In this document: positions 44,579 to 52,669 of the stretch, piece after piece
Layout of the letters: each line of letters opens with the position of its first letter
Numbering within the stretch: position 1 is the first letter of the stretch
Made by a program: the position numbers and the translations under genes
DNA from: Maribacter sp.
Lineage (GTDB): Bacteria > Bacteroidota > Bacteroidia > Flavobacteriales > Flavobacteriaceae
NCBI GenBank assembly: GCA_020629415.1
Contig: JAHDDL010000020.1
Location: forward strand, 1-64,000
Direction: 5' to 3'
Length of the DNA stretch: 64,000 bases
Notes under the pieces: generated by a model
Database searches by the model: none
Told to the model about the DNA's origin: nothing
The model's input: the letters and a program-made list of their open reading frames with translations, nothing else

Positions 44579-45315
44579 TAGCCTAGTAAAAGTTGGGTTA
44601 AAATATAATTAAGTATGATGATTACAACACTCGTCCAAACAAATGAAGTTGTGCTGGCCTTACCAACTTCTAAAGCACCACCTTTCATGTAAAAGCCATG
44701 AAACGAAGGTATCGTTGCAATGACAAAGGCAAAAATTAATGTTTTTACAAAGGCATATGCTATATGGAAAGGAACAAAGTCTGATTGTAAACCGGTTATA
44801 AAATTTTCGCTAGTTAGAAATCCGCCAAAGACACCGGCCATCCATCCGCCAAAAATTCCCACATACATAGATATAGCTATGGCAAATGGGTAAAATAACA
44901 TGGCAATAATTTTCGGAAAAACTAGATAGTTCAATGAGTTAACGCCCATTACCTCTAAGGCATCTATTTGCTCTGTAACACGCATAGTTCCTATACTAGA
45001 TGTAATATAAGAACCTACTTTACCGGCCATAATAATAGATACGAACGTTGGTGCAAACTCTAAAATAACGGATTGGCGGGTTGCAAAACCAATGAGGTCT
45101 CTTGGAATTAAGGGGTTGGTAAGGTTAAGTGCTGTTTGTATGGCCACAACGGCACCGATAAAAAAGGAAATAAAAATAATAATACCTAACGAGCTAAAAA
45201 TCAACTCATCTATTTCCTTGAATATAAGTGACTTCATTATTCTCCATTTGGTCGGTTTTTTAAAAACCTCACGGATCATAATTGCATAGCTTCCTACAGA
45301 TGCTAAATAGTTCAT
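44578..45315 (-). CDS. mlaE: ABC transporter permease, MlaE family
   Basis: Inner-membrane permease of 245 residues with about five to six hydrophobic segments. The family-specific block AGKVGSYITSSIGTMRVTEQIDALEVMGVNS is clear (about 97-127). With MlaF it should move phospholipids between inner and outer membrane. Related Mkl systems import sterols. The 1-base overlap with mlaF fixes the pair. pafA is divergent 111 bases away. I found no clear TAnnTTTG for it. Confidence 0.92.
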   Translation of the reverse strand: MNYLASVGSYAIMIREVFKKPTKWRIMKSLIFKEIDELIFSSLGIIIFISFFIGAVVAIQTALNLTNPLIPRDLIGFATRQSVILEFAPTFVSIIMAGKVGSYITSSIGTMRVTEQIDALEVMGVNSLNYLVFPKIIAMLFYPFAIAISMYVGIFGGWMAGVFGGFLTSENFITGLQSDFVPFHIAYAFVKTLIFAFVIATIPSFHGFYMKGGALEVGKASTTSFVWTSVVIIILNYILTQLLLG

Positions 45316-45400
45316 TTATTAAAAATAAAATTCTTACCGTAAAAATAACAATAAAGGACTTGATTTAACCTCGGTTTAATCTTTAAAGGTGTAAATTATT

Positions 45401-45408
45401 TACATTTG
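45401..45408 (+). promoter_or_regulatory. Candidate -7 element of pafA
   Basis: TACATTTG fits TAnnTTTG and lies 18 bases before the chosen pafA ATG. An upstream in-frame TTG (45406) falls inside this element, which argues against that start. No TTG is correctly placed for -33. Confidence 0.45.
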
Positions 45409-45426
45409 TGCTACAATCCTATCTCA

Positions 45427-47100
45427 ATGAAAATGAAAAATTATTTTGTTGCTTCTTTGCTAGTAAGCACGATGTTGTTTGTTGGCGTTTTAAGCGCTCA
45501 AAAGAAAAATAAGGAAAATAACAATGACGATATTTTAAGGGTAAAACCTAAATTGGTTGTAGGTATAGTAGTAGATCAAATGAGATATGACTATTTAACC
45601 CGCTTTTATGATCATTTTGGTAATGATGGATTTAAGAGGCTTGTAGAACAAGGTTTTAATTGCAAGAACAACCATTTTAATTACGCTCCTACCAGTACAG
45701 GGCCGGGTCATACGTCAGTGTATACGGGTACAACACCTGCTGTGCATGGTATTATAGGAAACAATTGGTACGATAAGGAGATTGATGCCAGTGTGTATTG
45801 TGCAAGTGATGATACCTATACTTCAGTGGGCACAACAGCAGATGCGGGAAAAATGTCGCCACATAGAATGGGGGTAACTACTATTACCGATGAGGTACGT
45901 TTAAATAGCCAAATGAAGGGCAAGACCATTGCCATAGCATTAAAGGATAGGGGAGCAGTACTGCCGGGCGGGCATACCGCCAACGCCGCGTACTGGTTTC
46001 ATGGGGCAGATGAGGGTAAATGGATTACTAGTTCCTATTATATGGCGCAATTGCCAAAATGGGTGAACGATTTTAATTCATCTGGTACTGCCCAATCATA
46101 CAAGAAAGTATGGAATACATTAAAGGATATAAGGGAGTATAAAGAAAGTGGTATAGATAATAATTTTTTTGAAGGCAAATTTGAAGGGGAAACATCTACT
46201 TCATTTCCACACAATCCGGCAGAACTTTTAGATAAGAGCAAGAGTTTTGACATTATCAAAGCAACCCCTTATGGAAATTCCCTAACGGCAGATTTTGCCA
46301 TAGAAGCATTAAAGCAAGAAGATTTAGGTAAAGATGATGTAACGGATTTTCTTGCAGTAAGTTTTTCTAGTACTGATTATGTGGGGCATATGTTCGGTGT
46401 AAACTCAAAAGAGATTCAAGATACATATTTAAGGTTAGATGCGGATCTTGCACGATTGTTCAAAGCATTGGATAAACAAGTAGGTGAAGGTGAGTACACA
46501 TTGTTTTTAACTGCAGATCACGGTGCCGTTGAAGTGCCAACGTATTTGAAAAGTGAAAAAATCCCTTCCGGATATGTAAACGCAGCTGAAAACAAGAAAA
46601 GTTTGAGCGAGTTTTTACAGTATAAATATGGTACGGAAGATATAATTAAAAACTATTCTAATGATCAAATATTCTTAGATCATAAAATTGTAAAAAATTT
46701 GGATCTTAGTTTAGAGGACGTACAAATTGAAATAGCTCAAGAGGTTTTAGGGTATGAAGCTATTGATAGGGTATATACGGCATCTCAAATGTGGAGCAAC
46801 AACTATACATACGGCATTCCTTATATTTTACAGAACGGTTATAACCAAAAGAGATCTGGTGATGTATTGGTGGTTCTAAAGCCCGGTTTTATTTCCTATG
46901 GAACTACCGGTTCTACACATGGCTCGCCCCAGATATATGATACGCATGCACCGTTGTTATTTTACGGTAAGGGCGTAAAGTCTGGCGCTACGGTAAACAG
47001 GACCGAAATTCCTGATATTGCGCCAACCATTTCTGCGCTATTGGGCATATCGTTTCCAAATGGTACAACGGGAAAACCAATAACAGAGGCGCTAAAATAA
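45427..47100 (+). CDS. pafA: PafA-like alkaline phosphatase
   Basis: Periplasmic metal-dependent phosphatase of the alkaline phosphatase superfamily, 557 residues from ATG 45427. This start gives a clean signal peptide (MKMKNYFVASLL..., cut near A24/Q25). A TTG 21 bases upstream would overlap the promoter. Zinc and nucleophile motifs are present: D50 in VVDQMRYDY, T91 in STGPGHTSVYTG as probable nucleophile, and the C-terminal metal ligands in SSTDYVGHMFG and TADHGAVEVP. Flavobacterial PafA is phosphate-insensitive and releases phosphate from organic phosphomonoesters. murI starts 1 base after its stop. Confidence 0.9.
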   Translation: MKMKNYFVASLLVSTMLFVGVLSAQKKNKENNNDDILRVKPKLVVGIVVDQMRYDYLTRFYDHFGNDGFKRLVEQGFNCKNNHFNYAPTSTGPGHTSVYTGTTPAVHGIIGNNWYDKEIDASVYCASDDTYTSVGTTADAGKMSPHRMGVTTITDEVRLNSQMKGKTIAIALKDRGAVLPGGHTANAAYWFHGADEGKWITSSYYMAQLPKWVNDFNSSGTAQSYKKVWNTLKDIREYKESGIDNNFFEGKFEGETSTSFPHNPAELLDKSKSFDIIKATPYGNSLTADFAIEALKQEDLGKDDVTDFLAVSFSSTDYVGHMFGVNSKEIQDTYLRLDADLARLFKALDKQVGEGEYTLFLTADHGAVEVPTYLKSEKIPSGYVNAAENKKSLSEFLQYKYGTEDIIKNYSNDQIFLDHKIVKNLDLSLEDVQIEIAQEVLGYEAIDRVYTASQMWSNNYTYGIPYILQNGYNQKRSGDVLVVLKPGFISYGTTGSTHGSPQIYDTHAPLLFYGKGVKSGATVNRTEIPDIAPTISALLGISFPNGTTGKPITEALK

Positions 47101-47101
47101 T

Positions 47102-47890
47102 ATGGATGATAGGCGTATAGGTATATTTGATTCTGGTATTGGCGGCACCTCTATTTGGGGTGAAATTCAAGAGCTTTTACCTTTTGAACAATGTATTTAT
47201 TTAGCGGATAGTAAAAATGCGCCCTATGGTGATAAACCGCCAGAACAAATATTGGATCTAAGCATAAAGAATACCGAATATTTGTTAGCTCGTAATTGTA
47301 AATTAATTGTTGTTGCCTGTAATACGGCAACAACAAATGCAATTGAATATTTAAGGGCAAATTATGAGATACCTTTTATTGGAATAGAACCGGCAATTAA
47401 GCCAGCTGCCATAAATACCAAGACTAAAATTGTTGGGGTGCTGGCAACAAAGGGGACCTTGTCAAGCAGTTTGTTCCATAGTACATCAAAGAATCATACA
47501 GAGGGTATTACCGTATTAGAGCAGCGAGGTACCGGTCTGGTAGAAATGATCGAAAACGGTAATTTGGAAAGCAAAGATTTATATAGATTATTGGAAAGTT
47601 ATATTAAGCCTATGCTAGAAAAGGGAATGGACTATCTTGTATTAGGTTGTACACACTACCCATATCTTATCCCTATGTTGAAAAAAATGCTGCCAGAAAA
47701 TGTTACTATTATAGATTCTGGGCAAGCGGTTGCAAGACAAACAAAATCAGTGCTGAAGCATAATGGTCTATTGACCGGTAGTAAATTGTTGGGAAGGCAT
47801 CAATTTTTTACTAATGGAGACGAACATGTGCTTGCGTCAATATTAAGCGGTTCAAAAGTTGAATATTCGGTCGTTTTTAAAGATTTTTAA
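47102..47890 (+). CDS. murI: Glutamate racemase
   Basis: Makes D-glutamate for peptidoglycan. The 262 residues have the family hallmarks GIFDSGIGG (7-15), NAPYGDK, catalytic Cys in VACNTATT near 73 and the second catalytic Cys in LGCTHYPYL near 184. It starts 1 base after pafA. Its last 14 bases overlap the 3' end of folA on the opposite strand. Some flavobacteria have a second copy. This one looks intact. Confidence 0.95.
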   Translation: MDDRRIGIFDSGIGGTSIWGEIQELLPFEQCIYLADSKNAPYGDKPPEQILDLSIKNTEYLLARNCKLIVVACNTATTNAIEYLRANYEIPFIGIEPAIKPAAINTKTKIVGVLATKGTLSSSLFHSTSKNHTEGITVLEQRGTGLVEMIENGNLESKDLYRLLESYIKPMLEKGMDYLVLGCTHYPYLIPMLKKMLPENVTIIDSGQAVARQTKSVLKHNGLLTGSKLLGRHQFFTNGDEHVLASILSGSKVEYSVVFKDF

Positions 47891-48392
47891 GGGCATTCTC
47901 TCTTTTTACGTACGTTAAATAGGTAAAAGATAACTCGTGTTTTTCATCTGTTGGATGAAATTCTTGCTGCGTCAGCATCCAATAATTTTCATCTATTTCC
48001 GGGAAAAAAGTATCGGCGTCTTCAAAAGTGCCATGCACTCTGGTAAGTTCAATTTTGTCAGACTCTTTTTCGCCTAACTTATATATCTCTCCACCACCTA
48101 TTATAAATGCAATTTCATTGTCAATCAGATCTATAGCTTCATTTAGGGAATGAACAACAATACACTCATCATAATCTACGGTGTACTTTTTATCTCGTGT
48201 TATAATAATGTGGGTTCTATTTGGTAACGGCTTTGGAAAACTCACATAAGTTTTTCTACCCATTATTATTTTGTGTCCAGAGGTTAATTTTTTGAATCTT
48301 TTAAAATCATCTGGCAAATGCCAAAGTAAATCGTTGTCTTTACCTAATTCATTATTTTCTGCTGCTGCGGCAATCATTATTAATGTTCTCAA
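47877..48392 (-). CDS. folA: Dihydrofolate reductase
   Basis: Reduces dihydrofolate to tetrahydrofolate with NADPH. The 171 residues show the DHFR landmarks: IAAAAENNELGKDNDLLWHLPDD (catalytic acid in WHLPDD, near 28), IIMGRKTYVSFPKPLPNR and FIIGGGEIY near 95. It works together with the thymidylate synthase encoded at 52.7-53.5 kb. The 5' end overlaps the upstream 2TM gene by 4 bases and the 3' end overlaps murI by 14 bases tail to tail. Confidence 0.96.
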   Translation of the reverse strand: MRTLIMIAAAAENNELGKDNDLLWHLPDDFKRFKKLTSGHKIIMGRKTYVSFPKPLPNRTHIIITRDKKYTVDYDECIVVHSLNEAIDLIDNEIAFIIGGGEIYKLGEKESDKIELTRVHGTFEDADTFFPEIDENYWMLTQQEFHPTDEKHELSFTYLTYVKRENALKNL

Positions 48393-48790
48393 AGTAATTT
48401 GTTTTTAGGTTCGGGCTCAATTGCCGTGGGCAATTTTAATTCTTGTTCAATTTCTTTTTCCAGTTCTGCTATACGTTTCTTTTGTTTTTCTACCAATCGC
48501 TCACGTTGAGAACGTTCCCAATCATTACCCATGAATTTGTTGGTTACAAAAACATTAAAAATATGCAACACAAATAAAAATCCCCAAAACGTAATGGCCC
48601 AAACGAACCAATTATATTCTTGTCCGTATTTTAATATTTTATTGATGAGAACCAAGAAAACGCTACCCACTAAGAATACTACAAAATGTGTGTATAAACG
48701 TTTTTTTTGTTTCACTCTTTTTTGAGCATTCTCTAACAGCTCATGCTGTTCTAAATCTAATTTGGAGGTATTTTTATTTCTAGAAAACAT
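48389..48790 (-). CDS. 2TM-domain membrane protein
   Basis: A small membrane protein of 133 residues from the ATG at 48790. A longer frame begins upstream, but its start lies inside a -7 element. Two hydrophobic helices (about 31-50 and 60-80: HFVVFLVGSVFLVLI and FVWAITFWGFLFVLHIF) form the 2TM domain known from other Bacteroidota and some histidine kinases. A charged helical tail follows (about 90-120, many Arg, Lys and Glu, probable coiled coil). The function is unknown. It overlaps folA by 4 bases and is probably co-transcribed. Confidence 0.85.
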   Translation of the reverse strand: MFSRNKNTSKLDLEQHELLENAQKRVKQKKRLYTHFVVFLVGSVFLVLINKILKYGQEYNWFVWAITFWGFLFVLHIFNVFVTNKFMGNDWERSQRERLVEKQKKRIAELEKEIEQELKLPTAIEPEPKNKLL

Positions 48791-48820
48791 ACTCTTCCTA
48801 TCTTTGGCATAAAGATACAG

Positions 48821-48828
48821 CAAATGTA
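48821..48828 (-). promoter_or_regulatory. Candidate -7 element of the 2TM-folA operon
   Basis: TACATTTG on the minus strand (CAAATGTA on plus), 30 bases before the chosen ATG. A possible CAA (TTG on minus) at 48844-48846 gives a spacer of only 15. Confidence 0.42.
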
Positions 48829-48844
48829 GTTTACCCTATGGTCA

Positions 48845-49927
48845 ATGGAAAAAATTAGAAAGGAATTCCCAGTTTTACGAAAAGGTATTTATGCGAATAC
48901 CGCAGTATATGGTTTATTATATGATTCATTGTTAGATTGGCGACAAGAGCATGATTTGGATTTTTTGATCGATGGAAGCGATATGCGTGAACGATCATTA
49001 AAAGTGATATCGGAAACGCGTTCTGCTATTGGTAAATTCTTCAATTGTAAATGTGATAATGTGGCGTTGGTCACCAATTTTTCATCTGGTCTAAATATTT
49101 TGTTAGAAGGTTTAGATGCGAATAAAAGGGTATTACTTGTCAATGACGATTACCCTTCACTAAATTGGAGTTTTGAAAATAGAGGCTTTGATGTTTCTTA
49201 CGTATCTATGGCGGTTGACTTAGAAGAACGTATAAATGAAGCGGTTGTCGGTGGGAATATAGATGTTCTTGCACTAAGCCTGGTACAATGGATGGACGGT
49301 TTTGCCATAGACCTTGAATTCTTGAAAAAATTGAAAAAGGAAAACCCAGATTTGATTATCATTGTCGATGGTACTCAATTTTGTGGCAGTGCTAATTTTG
49401 ATTTTGAAAATTCCGGTATTGATGTTTTGGGGGCAAGTGCCTATAAATGGTTATTGGCTGGTTATGGTAACGGATTTATGCTGTTTTCTGATCAAGTTAG
49501 GAACTGTTTTTCCATTAATAACATTGGTTTTAATGCTGCCGATGGAGATTATGACAAAAAAAATAACATAAGATTTGCAAAAAAGTTTGAGCCTGGTCAT
49601 CTATCATCGCTGATATTTGGAAGTTTAAAGTATTCGATAGATTTTTTCGAAAGAATAGGGATGGACAAGATTACGGCGCACAACCATAAATTATCCAAGA
49701 AAGCGAAAACCGAATTTGAAAAAATGGGTTTATTATCTGAACGAATAGTACAGCGAAAAGAGCACAGTACCATATTCAATATTAAAGCAGATAACGCCAC
49801 TTTTCAAAAATTAAAGGATAACGATGTATTTTGTGCCCAACGTGGTGAAGGTGTACGTTTAAGTTTTCATTTTTATAATACGGAAGCAGAGATAGATGCT
49901 ATCGTCAACATTTTAAAAAATGGGTAA
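48845..49927 (+). CDS. Class V aminotransferase-fold PLP enzyme
   Basis: PLP-dependent enzyme of the class V (NifS/isopenicillin-epimerase) group, 360 residues. The PLP Lys lies in GASAYKWLLAGYGNG (near 205), with the supporting Asp in IIVDGTQFCG and an N-terminal ANTAVYGLLYDSL block. The conserved flexible-loop Cys of true cysteine desulfurases is not obvious. Sequence alone does not give the reaction. EgtE, the C-S lyase of ergothioneine synthesis, is of this type, and egtB/egtD are encoded 0.5-2.7 kb away on the other strand, so EgtE is one possibility. An isopenicillin-epimerase-like or desulfurase role is another. Confidence 0.8.
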   Translation: MEKIRKEFPVLRKGIYANTAVYGLLYDSLLDWRQEHDLDFLIDGSDMRERSLKVISETRSAIGKFFNCKCDNVALVTNFSSGLNILLEGLDANKRVLLVNDDYPSLNWSFENRGFDVSYVSMAVDLEERINEAVVGGNIDVLALSLVQWMDGFAIDLEFLKKLKKENPDLIIIVDGTQFCGSANFDFENSGIDVLGASAYKWLLAGYGNGFMLFSDQVRNCFSINNIGFNAADGDYDKKNNIRFAKKFEPGHLSSLIFGSLKYSIDFFERIGMDKITAHNHKLSKKAKTEFEKMGLLSERIVQRKEHSTIFNIKADNATFQKLKDNDVFCAQRGEGVRLSFHFYNTEAEIDAIVNILKNG

Positions 49928-50042
49928 ATAGCTATTCGTAATAAAGAAAATTCGTAAGATAAAATTTCGTTGTGTAACTATAAAATGTAGAAAAATTGAG
50001 GATTTGATAAAAATGCGTTAAGTATTGTAAATGAGTGTTTTA

Positions 50043-50074
50043 TTGTACTAGTTTTACCTTGAATATTAAATTTG
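50043..50074 (+). promoter_or_regulatory. Candidate promoter of the CBM48 protein, near-leaderless
   Basis: TTG (50043-50045), 21 bases, then TAAATTTG (50067-50074), ending only 5 bases before the ATG. If used, the mRNA would start at or next to the start codon. Confidence 0.4.
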
Positions 50075-50079
50075 ATATC

Positions 50080-50376
50080 ATGGCAATTGCGAAAAAATAT
50101 TTAAAAACGAAACCAGTATGTAAGGTCACTTTTACGGTGCCTACAGATGATGCAAAGAAAGTAGCCGTAGTAGGCGATTTCAACAATTGGAATGCTAAAA
50201 AAAGCGCATTAAAAAAACAAAAGGACGGTTCATTTAAAGGAACGTTTGATCTTCCAAAAGAAAATACTTTTGAATTTAAATATATTGTTGATGGAGAATA
50301 TGTAAACGATGCAGAAGCGGATCGTTACCAATGGAATGATTTCGCTGGTTCAGAAAATGCAGTTTTAGAATTGTAG
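50080..50376 (+). CDS. Small AMPK1-type glycogen-binding (CBM48) domain protein
   Basis: A 98-residue cytoplasmic protein that is almost entirely one CBM48/isoamylase-N domain. Motifs are VAVVGDFNNWN (near 27-37), DGSFKGTFDLP and FEFKYIVDGEYVNDAEADRY. Such domains bind glycogen or starch-like glucans in enzymes and in AMPK beta subunits. Here no catalytic domain is attached. I start at ATG 50080. An upstream in-frame GTG at 50035 would add 15 unusual residues. The role of the single-domain form is unknown. It ends at a bidirectional terminator. Confidence 0.85.
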   Translation: MAIAKKYLKTKPVCKVTFTVPTDDAKKVAVVGDFNNWNAKKSALKKQKDGSFKGTFDLPKENTFEFKYIVDGEYVNDAEADRYQWNDFAGSENAVLEL

Positions 50377-50400
50377 AAAAACCGTCTTGATTAATATAAA

Positions 50401-50432
50401 AAAAAGCCTGCTAAATTTAAAGTAGGCTTTTT
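50401..50432. terminator. Bidirectional terminator between CBM48 gene and egtD
   Basis: AAAAAGCCTGC (50401-50411) pairs with GTAGGCTTTTT (50422-50432, one G-U). It has A/T runs on both sides, so it can stop the CBM48 transcript (plus) and the egtBD transcript (minus). Confidence 0.8.
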
Positions 50433-50452
50433 GTATTTCTCTGGTATATTTC

Positions 50453-51421
50453 TTAGGTTTTTTTAAAAACACAGTTTTTGTAACCGTATTCTTGAGATTC
50501 GTATTCGGTAGTCATTTGTAATCCCGATTCTTTGGCTAACCACGTTATTATTTCATCGTCATATTTCTGCGAAATTTCTGTATGTATAGTTTCCCATTGA
50601 TTAAAATTTACGGTTAGGTCAAGTTTATCAATTCTTACGGTTTGTTCAATTTTTGAGACCAAATAACTCTTGGCAGATCCCGTTTCTGGGTTATATACTT
50701 CCCAATGTAAAAATTCATCTAAATTAAAATTAGCTTCTAATTCAGAATTTATTCTTGCAAGTACGTTTTTATTGAACGCTGCGGTTATACCTTCTTGGTC
50801 ATTGTAGGCGTTTAAAATGGTCTGCGGATTTTTTTTCTGGTCAAAACCCATAAATAGCAGATCGTTAGGTTGCATCAGTTTTTGAATGTTTTTCATAAAA
50901 CCAACGGCCTGATCATGTTCCAGATTGCCAATATTGGAGCCTAGGAATAATATAATTTTTCTGTTCTTTCGGTTATTGATTTCCTTTAGCGCTTCAAAAT
51001 AGGTGCCTTGAAAAGGCTGAACTTTTATTTTTGGTAATTCATTTTCTATAGAGTTATGAAGTTGGTTCAGGGCATTGTCGCTAATATCAATAGGAACATA
51101 TGTGAAATCTATGTTCTTGTCACTGAATTCCTTAAGTAGAATTTTGGTCTTTTTGCCATCTCCTGCGCCAAGTTCTATTAAATCAAAAGAGCCAAAACCT
51201 GTAAACAGTTCGGTAATTTCTTTTTTGTTGTTCTCCAGAATTTCATACTCACAATCAGTAAGGTAATAGGTAGGCATTGCCATAATATCTTGAAAAAGCT
51301 TATCGCCTTTTTTATCATAGAAATATTTTGAAGAAAGATGTTTAGGGAAATCGGTCAAGCCGGTATAAACTTCTTTTTCAAATTCAGTTGAGGCAACCGG
51401 TACTAATTTAGTGTCTTGCAT
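50453..51421 (-). CDS. egtD: L-histidine N-alpha-methyltransferase EgtD
   Basis: SAM-dependent enzyme that trimethylates histidine to hercynine, the first step of ergothioneine synthesis. The 322 residues begin with the EgtD-type FPKHLSSKYFYDKKGDKLF and MPTYYLTDCEYEIL, followed by the SAM motif IELGAGDGKKT (near 82). LGSNIGN and FMGFDQKK, and the C-terminal FSLEAN-type binding region here reading SELEANFNLDEF, support the assignment. It is the second gene of an egtB-egtD pair (16-base gap). Confidence 0.92.
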   Translation of the reverse strand: MQDTKLVPVASTEFEKEVYTGLTDFPKHLSSKYFYDKKGDKLFQDIMAMPTYYLTDCEYEILENNKKEITELFTGFGSFDLIELGAGDGKKTKILLKEFSDKNIDFTYVPIDISDNALNQLHNSIENELPKIKVQPFQGTYFEALKEINNRKNRKIILFLGSNIGNLEHDQAVGFMKNIQKLMQPNDLLFMGFDQKKNPQTILNAYNDQEGITAAFNKNVLARINSELEANFNLDEFLHWEVYNPETGSAKSYLVSKIEQTVRIDKLDLTVNFNQWETIHTEISQKYDDEIITWLAKESGLQMTTEYESQEYGYKNCVFKKT

Positions 51422-51437
51422 AATCTATATGTCGTAA

Positions 51438-52598
51438 TTATTTGGCTAACCTTATTCCGGTGAACTGCCATTTTAATTCTGTTGGGAAAAAATTTCGATA
51501 GGTGTGTCTGGCGTGGTTGCTGGGTGTAGCTATGGAGCTTCCCCTAAGTACTTTTTGGTTGACCATAAATTTGCCGTTATATTCGCCCAATGCTCCATCT
51601 ACTTTTTTGTAATTTGGGTAGGGGAGATAGGCACTTTCCGTCCATTCCCAACGTTGTCCCCAATTAAACAGGTTTTGCGCAGCTTCCCACTCAAATTCTG
51701 TAGGTAGACGGCATCCTTTAAATTGCGCAAAGGCAAATGCTTCAAAATAAGAAATATGGGTAACGGGAGCTTGTAAATCAACTTCGGTTAATCCGTTAAG
51801 GCTGTAATAATGCCATATTCCGTCTATGTTATGCCAGTATAATGGCGCATTTACCTGGTTTTGCTGAACCCAATCCCATCCGGCGGCATGCCAAAGGTCA
51901 AAACGTTTGTACCCGTTAGCATTTATGAATTCAATGTATTCCGCATTTGTTACGAGTTTGTTAGATATTTCGTAATCATGTAGGTATACTTTGTGTCTTC
52001 CTAATTCATTATCAAAACAAAAGTCAGTAGAATTGTGGCCTATTTCATAAATGCCTTCGCTCATAGGTATCCAACTTTGAGTGTCTTTCTCGATAGTATG
52101 CTCTTTAAATGAGTCGGAGTATTTAGGTAATAACGGATTGTTGCCAAGAATATATTTAATATCTGTAAGTAATAATTCTTGATGTTGTTTTTCGTGATGA
52201 ATTCCTATTTCAAGGACTTCCAGTAGCTTTTGGTCTTTATTTGAATTTAGCAATCTGTTCATTGCTTGGGTTACGTAAGTACGGTATTCATAAACTTTTT
52301 TGACCGATGGTCTTGATAGATTACCGCGGTCTGCACGTACTACACGCTTGCCAACCGTTTCATAATAGCTATTGAAAACAAAAGAAAAATCTTCATCGAA
52401 TATTTGATAGGATTTGTCATAGACTTTGAGAATAAATTCTTCAAAAAACCAAGTAGTATGGCCCAAATGCCATTTTGGTGGAGAGACGTCTATGATAGGT
52501 TGTACCACATAATCTTCAATTTTGAGAGGTTTGCAAATAACCTCGGTATGCTCCCTAGTTTCTAAAAAGAAATCTATGAGCGTATCAGTACTAACCAT
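51438..52598 (-). CDS. egtB: Ergothioneine (hercynine) sulfoxide synthase EgtB
   Basis: Non-haem iron enzyme that joins hercynine to a thiol donor with oxygen. The 386 residues contain an N-terminal DinB-like domain with the three iron-binding His: H47 in WHLGHTTW and two in IHHEKQHQELL (near 133-140). A C-terminal FGE-sulfatase domain (about 175-386) follows, with LVTNAEYIEFI, CRLPTEFEWEAA, WEWTESAY and VLRGSS. egtD follows 16 bases later. EgtA and EgtC are not seen, so the enzyme may use cysteine directly, as some bacterial EgtB do. The related ovothiol enzyme OvoA is longer because it carries its own methyltransferase. Confidence 0.92.
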   Translation of the reverse strand: MVSTDTLIDFFLETREHTEVICKPLKIEDYVVQPIIDVSPPKWHLGHTTWFFEEFILKVYDKSYQIFDEDFSFVFNSYYETVGKRVVRADRGNLSRPSVKKVYEYRTYVTQAMNRLLNSNKDQKLLEVLEIGIHHEKQHQELLLTDIKYILGNNPLLPKYSDSFKEHTIEKDTQSWIPMSEGIYEIGHNSTDFCFDNELGRHKVYLHDYEISNKLVTNAEYIEFINANGYKRFDLWHAAGWDWVQQNQVNAPLYWHNIDGIWHYYSLNGLTEVDLQAPVTHISYFEAFAFAQFKGCRLPTEFEWEAAQNLFNWGQRWEWTESAYLPYPNYKKVDGALGEYNGKFMVNQKVLRGSSIATPSNHARHTYRNFFPTELKWQFTGIRLAK

Positions 52599-52669
52599 GA
52601 GAACAATTTTATTGTAAGTTAAATAAAATTGCTCAATCGGTTTTAACCTGATAAATTAAGAAATTGATA

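Noticed and set aside
45406-45426. TTG start adding seven residues to PafA
   Set aside because: The TTG lies in a TACATTTG promoter element, and the ATG at 45427 gives a proper signal peptide.
48791-48823. Upstream start of the 2TM protein (adds 11 residues)
   Set aside because: The start codon is part of a minus-strand TACATTTG -7 element. The ATG at 48790 begins the family-like sequence.
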